A DNA stretch of 64,000 nt from Ferruginibacter sp. GTDB taxonomy: Bacteria; Bacteroidota; Bacteroidia; Chitinophagales; Chitinophagaceae. A program made the translations under genes and the position numbers. Under the pieces are notes generated by a model. The model was not told where the DNA came from. It made no database searches and saw only the letters and a program-made list of their open reading frames with translations. The stretch is taken from positions 62,001 to 126,000 of the forward strand of contig JAHBTO010000005.1 of NCBI GenBank assembly GCA_019638525.1, given 5' to 3'. Positions 17,893-25,943 of the stretch are shown piece after piece; the first letter of the stretch is position 1, and the number at the start of each line of letters is the position of its first letter.

Positions 17893-18566
17893 ACCGTTTT
17901 ATTTTCGTGCGAATGGGTAAACTTATGTATAGCATCTTTATGCCGAATCATTTTTATTGCCTGTATCAATGCTGTTAATGCAAAAATGCTTCCTATCACC
18001 CAGTTGATATATTGCTGGCTGTTTGATATACGCTGCACCAGCCATTTACCGCCAAATATAAAAAGGCAATTACCCATTAAAGTTCCCAGGCCAATACCTA
18101 CAATGTAAATGTTGTATTGGCTTTTTACAGGCTCCAGTATTTTTTTATTGAAGAGAATTGTGCTCCATCCAAACCAAAAAGGTATTTGCACCGGGTTTAC
18201 AGCACTCATAAACATACCCAATAAAAAACGATGCATATTATTTTGCAAAAAAACATTTTTTGCATCATCGCCCTTACTAGCGGCGGCCCAAAAGCTACCG
18301 GCAGCCAGCGCCAAAATGATGAGTAGTGTTAACCACTCCATCAATTTCATTATTCTTTCCTGTTTTCGTATCCAATCAACACCAATTAAAGAGATACGCA
18401 CATAAAACATTTCAACCAGTAATGAACCAAATGAAAAATAAATGGCTTCTTTTATTGACTCCTGTATGCCTATTTGCATGGCAGCTACATTTAGCGTACC
18501 CAGGGGCAACGAGCCTAAAAAACTTATCACTAAACCCCAGCAAAAAACTTTCAATAATTTTGGCAT
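17889..18566 (-). CDS. LysE-family exporter
   Basis: This 225-residue protein has six predicted membrane helices and resembles LysE/RhtB amino-acid exporters. The N-terminal SFLGSLPLGTLNVAAMQIGIQ matches the family's first helix and loop (usual pattern PGP-x-N). The central NPVQIPFWFGWS corresponds to the conserved N-P helix. The usual PGP is replaced by Pro-Leu-Gly, as in a Bacteroidota subgroup. The C-terminus is His-rich (RHKDAIHKFTHSHENK). The substrate is unknown. It is downstream of yceI on the same strand, with a gap of 115 bases between the yceI stop and this start. Confidence 0.75.
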   Translation of the reverse strand: MPKLLKVFCWGLVISFLGSLPLGTLNVAAMQIGIQESIKEAIYFSFGSLLVEMFYVRISLIGVDWIRKQERIMKLMEWLTLLIILALAAGSFWAAASKGDDAKNVFLQNNMHRFLLGMFMSAVNPVQIPFWFGWSTILFNKKILEPVKSQYNIYIVGIGLGTLMGNCLFIFGGKWLVQRISNSQQYINWVIGSIFALTALIQAIKMIRHKDAIHKFTHSHENKTV

Positions 18567-18681
18567 TGGGCAAAGATAGTATCAATTAAATTTTAAAGCA
18601 TGCAATTAGGCGCAATGTATGTATAATTGCCAATGAAGATGCAGATGATAAATTTTAAATGAAATGGGGAATAATACCTTT

Positions 18682-19230
18682 TTATTGTGGTTTTGCAAAT
18701 ACAGACAACGATACGGTAAGATTATCTGCCATGGAAATACTGCTGCCGCCAACACCAAAATCCCTACGGTTAATTTCAAAACTGCCATCAAAAACATAAC
18801 CGCCGCTTTTAGGTGTGGCACCAAAACCAAATTCAACCGGTTTGGTTACCCCTTTTATGGTAAGGTTACCGTATATATAAAACCTGCCTGCAATAGTTGA
18901 TTTTACAACTTTGGTACTTTTAAAATGAAGTGTTTTATAAGTATTCACATCAAAATATTCTTCTTTTTTTAAATGCCCGTCACGAGAGCTATTGTCGGTA
19001 TCAATGGTAGCAGCATCTACCGTTACATCAAAATTTGCTGCGCTATAATTATTTGGATCGAACTTTATTGTGCCTTTTAGTCCCGAAAAATCACCACCGG
19101 TTTTTATTCCAAAATTCTTAATTACAAAATGCACCTTACTCCCATCATCTACCGGTGTAAGAGCTGCCTGTGCTTTTAATAATAATGTAGCAAAAATAAA
19201 AATGATAGAAAACGACAAGTATTTTTTCAT
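18682..19230 (-). CDS. YceI-family periplasmic lipid-binding protein
   Basis: This 182-residue protein has a signal peptide (MKKYLSFSIIFIFATLLLKAQA) and a complete YceI domain: VHFVIKNFGIKTGGDFSGLKGTIKFDP, VDAATIDTDNSSRDGHLKKEEYFDVNTYKTLHFKSTKV and a C-terminal strand pair. Only short parts are quoted as the signature; the key residues are Asp-Thr-Asp, Arg-Asp and His-Leu. YceI proteins are lipocalin-like barrels, and a Thermus homologue was crystallised with a polyisoprenoid. It is transcribed away from the UbiA/T3PKS operon across a 277-base intergenic region. That invites the idea that it carries an isoprenoid product, but the family is common and the link is only positional. Confidence 0.9.
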   Translation of the reverse strand: MKKYLSFSIIFIFATLLLKAQAALTPVDDGSKVHFVIKNFGIKTGGDFSGLKGTIKFDPNNYSAANFDVTVDAATIDTDNSSRDGHLKKEEYFDVNTYKTLHFKSTKVVKSTIAGRFYIYGNLTIKGVTKPVEFGFGATPKSGGYVFDGSFEINRRDFGVGGSSISMADNLTVSLSVFAKPQ

Positions 19231-19507
19231 TTGGTATATCTATTAGTGAACATAAACTAAATTTATTTTAAAGCTACAGCTATTTACAATCTACCATTAA
19301 AATAATTTCATATGGTAAAAATGAAACTGTTTGCAACAATCTTTTTTAACTATTCAAAACTAAAATTTATTATAATAATAAAAACAAACCGAAAAGTATT
19401 TTTTGTGAAAGTAAATCCAATTTTATATAAAATTAACCAATCTGCTAACCTGGTTGATTATTACATCAGGTAATATACTTTTATAAAAATTGCTGGAGAA
19501 TTAATTT

Positions 19508-20386
19508 TTGACTGTAATTTTAGTAAAACATATTTTGTTGCAAAATTCTACCATACAACTTCTTCGATTTAAGTTTTCATTTTTCCTGATGCCCGTATTT
19601 TGGTTTGCTTTAAGCCAGGTACAGCATATTAATACAGTACATACTTTTCTCGTTTTTATCATTTTACATTTACTGGTTTATCCTGCAAGTAATGGCTATA
19701 ACAGCTATATGGATAAAGACACCGAAAGTATTGGAGGCATTGAAAAACCCATGCAGCCCACCCAACAATTGTTTTATTGTACTGTTATTTTAGATTGTTT
19801 GGCTATTATACTCAGTTACTTTATCAGTTTAATGTTTATGCTGGGTATTATGGGTTATATACTTGCATCAAAAGCTTATAGCTGGCGCCCAATTCGTTTA
19901 AAAAAATATCCAATTACAGGGTATTTAACTGTTGTTGTTTTTCAGGGTTGCCTTACCTTTTTATTGGTAATGCATGGTTGCAGTGTTGAAAAAATAACAC
20001 AAGTGCCTGTTTTAGGTATAATTAGTGCTGGCCTGCTTATTGGGGGCTTTTACCCACTTACACAAATTTACCAGCACCGGCAGGATAAAGAAGATGGCGT
20101 AATTTCGATAAGCAGCCTGTTGGGTTACAAAGGCACATTTATTTTTACAGGTATTATTTATATACTGGCAGTTTGTGCCCTGGGGATTTATCTTATAAAC
20201 AAACAGGAAGAAAAGAATTTTTTTATTATACAATTGTTTTTTATTCCTGTTGTTGTATATTTCATTTGGTGGTTAAAAAAAGTTTTTGAAAATAATAGCG
20301 CCGCTAATTATAAAAATACCATGCAAATGAATATACTGGCATCTATTTGTAGCAATATTGCGTTTATAACTTTATTAATACTTTAA
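19508..20386 (+). CDS. UbiA-family prenyltransferase
   Basis: This 292-residue integral membrane protein of ~8-9 helices transfers a prenyl group to an aromatic or other acceptor. The first Mg-pyrophosphate motif is NSYMDKDTE (Asn65, Asp69, Asp71, Glu73), a variant of the canonical NDxxDxxxD. The second lies in YQHRQDKEDGVISISSLLG (the Asp-x2-Asp-Gly segment). It is the first gene of a four-gene operon and ends 6 bases before the type III PKS, so its acceptor is plausibly the polyketide. The start is uncertain: a TTG at 19508, or the TTG codons at 19535/19538, which give LLQNSTIQLLR. No ATG fits. The 5' region carries inverted repeats. Confidence 0.85.
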   Translation: MTVILVKHILLQNSTIQLLRFKFSFFLMPVFWFALSQVQHINTVHTFLVFIILHLLVYPASNGYNSYMDKDTESIGGIEKPMQPTQQLFYCTVILDCLAIILSYFISLMFMLGIMGYILASKAYSWRPIRLKKYPITGYLTVVVFQGCLTFLLVMHGCSVEKITQVPVLGIISAGLLIGGFYPLTQIYQHRQDKEDGVISISSLLGYKGTFIFTGIIYILAVCALGIYLINKQEEKNFFIIQLFFIPVVVYFIWWLKKVFENNSAANYKNTMQMNILASICSNIAFITLLIL

Positions 20387-20392
20387 AAAATA

Positions 20393-21490
20393 TTGAGCAA
20401 GATTATATCCATAGCAACCAATGTACCTGCCTATAAGCACGACCAAAACGAGATATGCCAATTTGCAGATAAGATTTACAATGCAAATGCCGATGAAAGC
20501 AGGAAATACAGATATTTATATAACCATAGCGGAATAAAAACAAGATACTCGATAGTGCCCGATTATACCCTGCCTGCATCTGAACGAAGTTTTTTCCCCA
20601 CTTCCGAAAACCTGGAACCTTTTCCCGATATGGATAAACGTATGCAATGGTATACTGCACATGCAACTCCTTTATCTATAAAAACAATAGAAGAATGTAT
20701 TTCCGGCAAAATAAACAAGAATGAAATAACCCACCTGATAACAGTTAGCTGCACAGGATTAAGTGCACCGGGGCTTGATCTTGATATTATGGAAGCGATG
20801 GATTTACCAAAAGAAATTTTTCGCACTTCGGTAAATTTTATGGGTTGTTATGCTGCTATTCATGCATTTAAACTGGCCGATGCTTTATGTAAATCATCTA
20901 AAAATGCAAATGTGGTAGTGGTATGTACCGAGCTTTGCACCTTACATTTTCAAAAAGAAAATACAATAGATAATATTACTGCCACCATTTTATTTGGCGA
21001 TGGTTGTGCAGCCGTGTTAATGCAAAGTAACCCGGCAGAAAAAGGAATTTCATTTGATAGTTTCTTTTCGCAAGTTGCATTTAAAGGCAAACCCGATATG
21101 GCCTGGACACTTTCGGCAAAAGGATTTTTAATGACTTTAACAGGCTATGTACCCGAACTGGTACAGGAAGACTTTGATTCATTATTTTCTGCTGCATTAA
21201 AAAACTCGTCGCTTAATAAAGAATCAATCACACATTGGTGTTTCCATCCCGGTGGTAAAAAGATACTGGAAGCCATTGAAAAAAGTATTGCACTGCCGGC
21301 AGATAGTTTACAACATTCATACAAGATACTCAGTAACTATGGCAACATGAGCTCTTCTACCATTGTATTTGTATTGCAGGATATTTTTAACAGCATTAAA
21401 AACAATGTTGCACAAAAACCTGCAAAAATATTTGGCGCCGCCTTTGGCCCCGGCCTCACTATGGAAACATTCATCGCATCGTATGATTAA
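20393..21490 (+). CDS. Type III polyketide synthase (chalcone-synthase-like)
   Basis: This 365-residue homodimeric thiolase-fold enzyme extends a CoA-linked starter with malonyl-CoA and cyclises the chain to a resorcinol, pyrone, phloroglucinol or naphthalene. The catalytic triad is complete: Cys152 (NFMGCYAAIHAF), His285 (FHPGGKKIL) and Asn318 (SNYGNMSSSTIVFVL). The C-terminal FGPGLTMET, corresponding to the family GFGPGLT loop, is present. The starter and ring type cannot be read from sequence. The start is TTG at 20393 (MSKIISIATNVP). Its stop overlaps the methyltransferase start by 8 bases, which points to translational coupling. It is the core of the predicted polyketide-prenyl locus. 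Confidence 0.93.
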   Translation: MSKIISIATNVPAYKHDQNEICQFADKIYNANADESRKYRYLYNHSGIKTRYSIVPDYTLPASERSFFPTSENLEPFPDMDKRMQWYTAHATPLSIKTIEECISGKINKNEITHLITVSCTGLSAPGLDLDIMEAMDLPKEIFRTSVNFMGCYAAIHAFKLADALCKSSKNANVVVVCTELCTLHFQKENTIDNITATILFGDGCAAVLMQSNPAEKGISFDSFFSQVAFKGKPDMAWTLSAKGFLMTLTGYVPELVQEDFDSLFSAALKNSSLNKESITHWCFHPGGKKILEAIEKSIALPADSLQHSYKILSNYGNMSSSTIVFVLQDIFNSIKNNVAQKPAKIFGAAFGPGLTMETFIASYD

Positions 21491-22190
21491 CCTTACACAC
21501 CGGTCATACAAAAAAGAATTGCTGGATAATGATGATATCCCTTTTGATGATATTAAACAAAACATGCGTGAATTGAATATCATCAACACTAAGCTTGGCG
21601 GCCATGCCATTACCATTAAAGGTTTAAGAAAAATAATTTCAGGCATCAGTAATAAAAATAAATTACACATTTGCGAAATAGGCTGTGGCGGTGGCGATAA
21701 CCTGGAAGCTATTGATAAATTTTGTAAAAAAAATAACCTTTCTGTAACTTTTACTGGTATCGATATTAAAAGCGAATGTATTGCTTATGCAAAACAGCAA
21801 TACCCACAACTTGATGCTGATTGGATGACAACCGACTACAGGCTTGCAGATTTTAATAATCAAAAACCTGATATCATTTTCTCATCGCTTTTTTGCCATC
21901 ATTTTACAGATGAAGAATTAGTTTATATGCTGCAATGGATGAAATCAAATGCATCTGCTGGTTTTTTTATAAACGACCTGCACCGGCATTTACTGGCTTA
22001 TTTTAGTATAAAATGGATTACTGCTGCTTTCTCTAAATCTTATCTTGTAAAAAATGATGCAGCTTTATCTGTAGCCCGTGGCTTTAAAAAAAAAGAATGG
22101 AAAAATATTTTTAAAAAAGCCGGTATTAAAAATTATTCAATTTCCTGGCAATGGGCTTTCCGGCACCTGGTAACCTGTAAAAATGGATAA
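21483..22190 (+). CDS. Class I SAM-dependent methyltransferase of the PKS operon
   Basis: This 235-residue methyltransferase has motif I as HICEIGCGGGDN (Glu65, Gly67, Gly69). It then shows FTGIDIKSECIAYA (motif II acidic residue Asp) and PDIIFSSLFCHHFTDEELV (motif IV/post I). The ATG at 21483 overlaps the PKS stop by 8 bases. A longer frame exists upstream, but it runs inside the PKS gene. It likely methylates an oxygen or carbon of the polyketide ring or of its prenylated form. Its own stop overlaps the next gene by 8 bases. Similar methyltransferases sit beside type III PKS genes in many bacteria. Confidence 0.88.
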   Translation: MINLTHRSYKKELLDNDDIPFDDIKQNMRELNIINTKLGGHAITIKGLRKIISGISNKNKLHICEIGCGGGDNLEAIDKFCKKNNLSVTFTGIDIKSECIAYAKQQYPQLDADWMTTDYRLADFNNQKPDIIFSSLFCHHFTDEELVYMLQWMKSNASAGFFINDLHRHLLAYFSIKWITAAFSKSYLVKNDAALSVARGFKKKEWKNIFKKAGIKNYSISWQWAFRHLVTCKNG

Positions 22191-23322
22191 TACACAACTA
22201 TATGACACTTGTATCATTGGCGGTGGATTGGCCGGGCTTGCCTTATCTATACAACTGGCAAAACATGGTTATAAGGTAGCGCTTTTTGAAAAAGAAACTT
22301 TTCCTTTTCATAAAGTTTGTGGCGAATACATAAGCCTCGAAAGCTGGAACTTTATTCAAAAACTTGGGTATCCGCTTTCAGACGCCGGCTTACCCATCAT
22401 AAAAAAACTTTTGGTAAGTGCACCCAATGGAAACCAGTTGCAGCAAAGCCTGCCGCTAGGTGGCTTTGGTATCAGCCGGTATAAATTAGATAATGACTTA
22501 AAAGAGATGGCCACATCAAACAATGTGCATGTTTTTGAAAACTGTAAAGTGAATGCTGTTGATTTTAACAATGAAATTTTTCAATTGCAAACTACAGCAG
22601 GCCAATTTAATTGCCGTATTTGTTGCGGCAGTTTTGGCAAACGAAGTAATCTTGATGTAAAGTGGAACCGTAGTTTTATAAAACGTAAACCTAATAAACT
22701 CGATAACTTCATCGCAGTAAAATACCATATCAACATCAACCATCCACATGACACTATCGCCTTACACAATTTTAAAGATGGCTATTGTGGAATTTCAAAA
22801 ATTGAAGACGACAAGTATTGCCTTTGCTATCTTACCAATGCACAAAACTTAAAAAAATGCAACAACTCCATCCAGCAAATGGAAAAAGAAATATTGTATA
22901 AAAATCCACATCTTAAAAAAATCTTTACAGGCTGCCGGTTCTTGTACCAATCGCCGGTTACCATTTCACAAATATCATTCAATAAAAAATCGCAGGTTGA
23001 AAACCATGTATTACTTATTGGCGATGCAGCCGGTATGATAACCCCGCTTTGCGGCAATGGTATGAGCATGGCCTTGCATGGCAGTAAGATAGCGGCATTA
23101 TTGGTTGATAATTTTTTAAAAAACAAAATTAGCAGGCAACAACTAGAGTCAAGATATACTGTAGCCTGGAAAAAAATTTTTGAAAGCAGGTTGCGTTACG
23201 GCAGGTACATTCAAACGCTTTTTGGAAAAACCTGGGTCACTAATTTTTTTATTGCTGTTTTAAAAAAGTTACCTTTCCTTACAAAAAAACTTATCAGGCA
23301 AACTCACGGCCAGCCGTTTTAG
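22183..23322 (+). CDS. FAD-dependent oxidoreductase, geranylgeranyl-reductase-like
   Basis: This 379-residue flavoprotein has an N-terminal Rossmann motif (CIIGGGLAGLALSIQLAKHG, residues 10-29), then HKVCGEYIS (Cys46-Gly-Glu), and a second FAD motif LLIGDAAGMITPLCGNGMSMAL (Gly280-Asp281). The CGE-x-IS and GDAAG-x2-P-x2-G-x-G pattern is that of the geranylgeranyl reductase/para-hydroxybenzoate-hydroxylase group. Members either saturate prenyl double bonds or hydroxylate aromatic rings. In this operon both are plausible: saturating a UbiA-added chain or oxidising the polyketide to a quinone. It ends 6 bases before the convergent ATP-grasp gene. Confidence 0.88.
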   Translation: MDNTQLYDTCIIGGGLAGLALSIQLAKHGYKVALFEKETFPFHKVCGEYISLESWNFIQKLGYPLSDAGLPIIKKLLVSAPNGNQLQQSLPLGGFGISRYKLDNDLKEMATSNNVHVFENCKVNAVDFNNEIFQLQTTAGQFNCRICCGSFGKRSNLDVKWNRSFIKRKPNKLDNFIAVKYHININHPHDTIALHNFKDGYCGISKIEDDKYCLCYLTNAQNLKKCNNSIQQMEKEILYKNPHLKKIFTGCRFLYQSPVTISQISFNKKSQVENHVLLIGDAAGMITPLCGNGMSMALHGSKIAALLVDNFLKNKISRQQLESRYTVAWKKIFESRLRYGRYIQTLFGKTWVTNFFIAVLKKLPFLTKKLIRQTHGQPF

Positions 23323-23328
23323 TTTTAA

Positions 23329-24375
23329 TTAAATTAATGCATCGGCCTGTTTTATTAATTTATAGTGTGCTTTAATATGGGCAATAAAAAGTTTACCTTT
23401 TTTAAAAGGCCATGGTTTAATACCCTGCTTACTATTATATTTACAAATTTGATAGAGCGCTTTCCAATGCTTTAAAATTTCCTTGTATGCACCTATTAAA
23501 GTATAACCGGTATCATAAAAATGATTTGGTTCTGCACCACATCCATTGTATTCAAGTATGGTAAAATTTTTTTCGTTCTTTAAGTCTTCCACATTTGTGC
23601 ACATAATATCGTACCTGCCATAAAAAAAATCATCTACCTTAAAACTTAATTTATCAAAAATGGCAAGCAGTTTGTCATCAATATGCTCTTTTAAATCAAT
23701 AAAATGAGCGCCACGGTTATGGTTAGCCGCATAGCTAAGCATATATTTTTCATTGGCTGGCAATACAAGGTGCCAGCGATCTTTATGTTTATTATATAAT
23801 TCAGTCACACGCTTTTTCCCTTTGGGATGCTGTTTCACCAATGCTTCCAAAGTATCGGTTCCATTACCAATTACTTGCAATGGTATCTTGTGTAAAAACC
23901 CTGTTATCATACCTTTTTTTTGCAGCGGATGTCGGATATAAAACACACTTACTTCCATAGGATAACTTACTAATGCCTGCACAATATATTCAACAGGTAC
24001 TTTCTTATGGTAATTTTTAAAATCGGTCTGTGTATTTATTTTTCTAAATAAAATTCCCTGGCATCCAACTTCGGGCTTTACAATAAAAGGATATTGGATG
24101 CCACTATTTTGCAAACCCGCCAGGGCTTGTTCAAAATCCTGCTGCGGCAATACATTAAAAGTTGCGGGATAAAAGTTTTTGGGTAGCAGCTTGTACATTT
24201 CTTTTTTGGGTTCTCCATCCATACCGCCAAAAGTTATCTTGGGATTGCTGGGAGTAAAAAACCAAACCGAACGGGATTTAAGCATATACCAAAGCCATAC
24301 CGGTGCAATGGGTGCATATAATAATTTAAATGGCCAGGCTTCCCAGTTTGTAATTCGGTGTAAGATATTTTTCAC
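23329..24375 (-). CDS. ATP-grasp protein, D-Ala--D-Ala-ligase-like
   Basis: This 348-residue protein has the ATP-grasp pattern. FIVKPEVGCQGILFRK (Lys100) binds ATP. NRGAHFID (about 220-227) and GRYDIM (253-258) line the active site. ILEYNGCGAEPNH supplies the Mg ligands Glu275 and Asn277. ATP-grasp enzymes join a carboxylate to an amine or thiol through an acyl-phosphate. Public annotation of such proteins is usually 'D-alanine--D-alanine ligase' or 'ATP-grasp', but the N-terminal substrate domain does not look like Ddl, so the substrate is open. It starts with GTG. It ends 6 bases from the PKS operon, tail to tail, so a shared pathway is possible but not shown. Confidence 0.75.
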   Translation of the reverse strand: MKNILHRITNWEAWPFKLLYAPIAPVWLWYMLKSRSVWFFTPSNPKITFGGMDGEPKKEMYKLLPKNFYPATFNVLPQQDFEQALAGLQNSGIQYPFIVKPEVGCQGILFRKINTQTDFKNYHKKVPVEYIVQALVSYPMEVSVFYIRHPLQKKGMITGFLHKIPLQVIGNGTDTLEALVKQHPKGKKRVTELYNKHKDRWHLVLPANEKYMLSYAANHNRGAHFIDLKEHIDDKLLAIFDKLSFKVDDFFYGRYDIMCTNVEDLKNEKNFTILEYNGCGAEPNHFYDTGYTLIGAYKEILKHWKALYQICKYNSKQGIKPWPFKKGKLFIAHIKAHYKLIKQADALI

Positions 24376-24426
24376 TTATATATGATTGCTGCGAAGATAT
24401 TTAAAATGTATGTGTCCAAAAGGAAC

Positions 24427-24458
24427 TTTGCCAAAGAATATGCAATAACTTATTTTTG
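24427..24458 (+). promoter_or_regulatory. Consensus Bacteroidota promoter for the Fe-S protein gene
   Basis: TTTG at 24427-24430, a 20-base spacer and TATTTTTG at 24451-24458 match the TTTG / TAnnTTTG promoter of the Bacteroidota primary sigma factor. The start of transcription would fall near 24464, leaving a leader of under 30 bases before the ATG at 24492. Confidence 0.8.
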
Positions 24459-24491
24459 TTTTATCTTATCATACCAAATTAAGATAATATT

Positions 24492-25271
24492 ATGCAGGTA
24501 CCAACAATGGCCCAAATGGCGGCAAATGGCCAAAGCCCCGAAGTTTTATTTTGGGTGGGATGTGCCGGAAGTTTTGATCAGCGGGCACAAAAAATAACAA
24601 AGGCATTTGTAACCATACTTCATAAAGTTGGCATCAACTATGCCATTTTAGGCAAAGAAGAAATGTGCAATGGCGATCCTGCCCGCAGGGCCGGTAACGA
24701 ATTTATGTTTCAGATGATGGCATACCAAAACATTCAAATATTAAATGGATATGGCATTAAGAAAATAGTAACAGCCTGCCCCCATTGTTTTAATATTTTT
24801 AAAAATGAATATCCCGAGCTGGGCGGTAATTATGAAGTAATTCATCATGCTACATTTTTACAACAATTAATAGATGAAGGAAAAATAACGATGGTGGGTG
24901 GCGGAACATTTAAGGGCAAAAAAATTACTTACCACGATAGTTGCTACCTGGGCCGTGCCAACAATATTTATGAAGCCCCACGAAAAGTATTAGAAGCCCT
25001 GGATGTTTCATTAATTGAAATGAAACGGTGCAAAAGCAACGGGCTTTGTTGTGGCGCCGGGGGCGCTCAAATGTTTAAGGAAGAAGAAAAAGGCGATATA
25101 AGGATTAATATTGAACGTACCAATGAAGCCATTGCAACCGGCGCCAATGTAATTGCTGCCGCCTGCCCGTTTTGTAACACTATGCTTACAGATGGTGTTA
25201 AAAACAGCAACAAAGAAGATGATGTACAGGTAATGGATATTGCTGAACTTGTAGCGGCATCTATGCAATAA
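24492..25271 (+). CDS. Fe-S CCG-domain protein (heterodisulfide-reductase B-like)
   Basis: This 259-residue cytoplasmic protein has two CCG (DUF224) domains. The first includes VGCAGSFD, EEMCNGDPARR and TACPHCFNIF. The second includes HDSCYLGR, GLCCGAGGAQMF and AACPFCNTML. In HdrB, GlpC and LutA relatives, these cysteines hold a noncubane or [4Fe-4S] cluster that passes electrons between a ferredoxin-like partner and a dehydrogenase. In related Bacteroidota an adjacent dicluster ferredoxin gene is usual. Here there is none upstream; the neighbour is the ATP-grasp gene on the other strand. It is 26 bases before the small conserved protein, with which it is likely co-transcribed. Confidence 0.88.
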   Translation: MQVPTMAQMAANGQSPEVLFWVGCAGSFDQRAQKITKAFVTILHKVGINYAILGKEEMCNGDPARRAGNEFMFQMMAYQNIQILNGYGIKKIVTACPHCFNIFKNEYPELGGNYEVIHHATFLQQLIDEGKITMVGGGTFKGKKITYHDSCYLGRANNIYEAPRKVLEALDVSLIEMKRCKSNGLCCGAGGAQMFKEEEKGDIRINIERTNEAIATGANVIAAACPFCNTMLTDGVKNSNKEDDVQVMDIAELVAASMQ

Positions 25272-25297
25272 AAAATTAAAAATATTTCATTACAAAT

Positions 25298-25813
25298 ATG
25301 AACCTCAATTTTACAGAACATATACCCTCAGATTTTGATGATAACTCAAAGGTTTGGATTTATCAAAGCAGCAGATTGTTCCTTATAAACGAAGCATTGC
25401 AAATGGAAGAGATGCTGAACGACTTTGCTGCCAATTGGAAAAGCCACGGCGATGATGTTAAGGGATATGCCGGCTTATTGTTTGGCCGGTTCATCATTAT
25501 TATGGCCGATGAAACAGCTACGGGCATCAGTGGCTGTAGTACCGACAGCTCGGTAAGGATGGTAAAATTAATTGAACAAAAATTTAATGTGCAGATGTTT
25601 AACCGGGAAACACTGGCATTTGTATTGAAAGATAAAATTGAACTGCTGCCATTAAACCAGCTTGAATATGCAGTTAACAACAATTTTATAAATGCAGATA
25701 CGTTGTACTTCAATAATACAGTAAATACAAAAAAAGATTTATTACAAAACTGGATTATCCCTTTAAAAAATAGCTGGCTGGTAAAACGATTACCCCAATT
25801 GGCAACACCATAA
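25298..25813 (+). CDS. Conserved Bacteroidota protein often labelled 'ABC transporter ATPase'
   Basis: This 171-residue soluble protein matches, from memory, a Bacteroidota family of ~160 residues with the opening VWIYQ(S/A), a central SGCSTDSSVRMVKLIEQKFNVQMF and a C-terminal FNNTVNTKKDLLQNWIIPLKNSW. Databases often name it ABC transporter ATPase. However, no Walker A, Walker B or LSGGQ signature is present, so that name is unsupported. It follows the Fe-S protein gene closely, a pairing I believe recurs in the phylum. Function unknown. Confidence 0.7.
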   Translation: MNLNFTEHIPSDFDDNSKVWIYQSSRLFLINEALQMEEMLNDFAANWKSHGDDVKGYAGLLFGRFIIIMADETATGISGCSTDSSVRMVKLIEQKFNVQMFNRETLAFVLKDKIELLPLNQLEYAVNNNFINADTLYFNNTVNTKKDLLQNWIIPLKNSWLVKRLPQLATP

Positions 25814-25943
25814 AACATTAAGTTGCAAAAATCAATACCTACATGCTTGTTTTATTGAAATGCATAAACCCTTTATCGTTAACATATATATAAGATGCAG
25901 TTTACCTATGTATCATTATTTTTAATTCCAAAAAAAGAAATCT

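Noticed and set aside
21363..21482. Extended start of the PKS-operon methyltransferase
   Set aside because: The extra 40 codons lie inside the type III PKS gene in another frame; the internal ATG at 21483 agrees with the 8-base overlap and family length.
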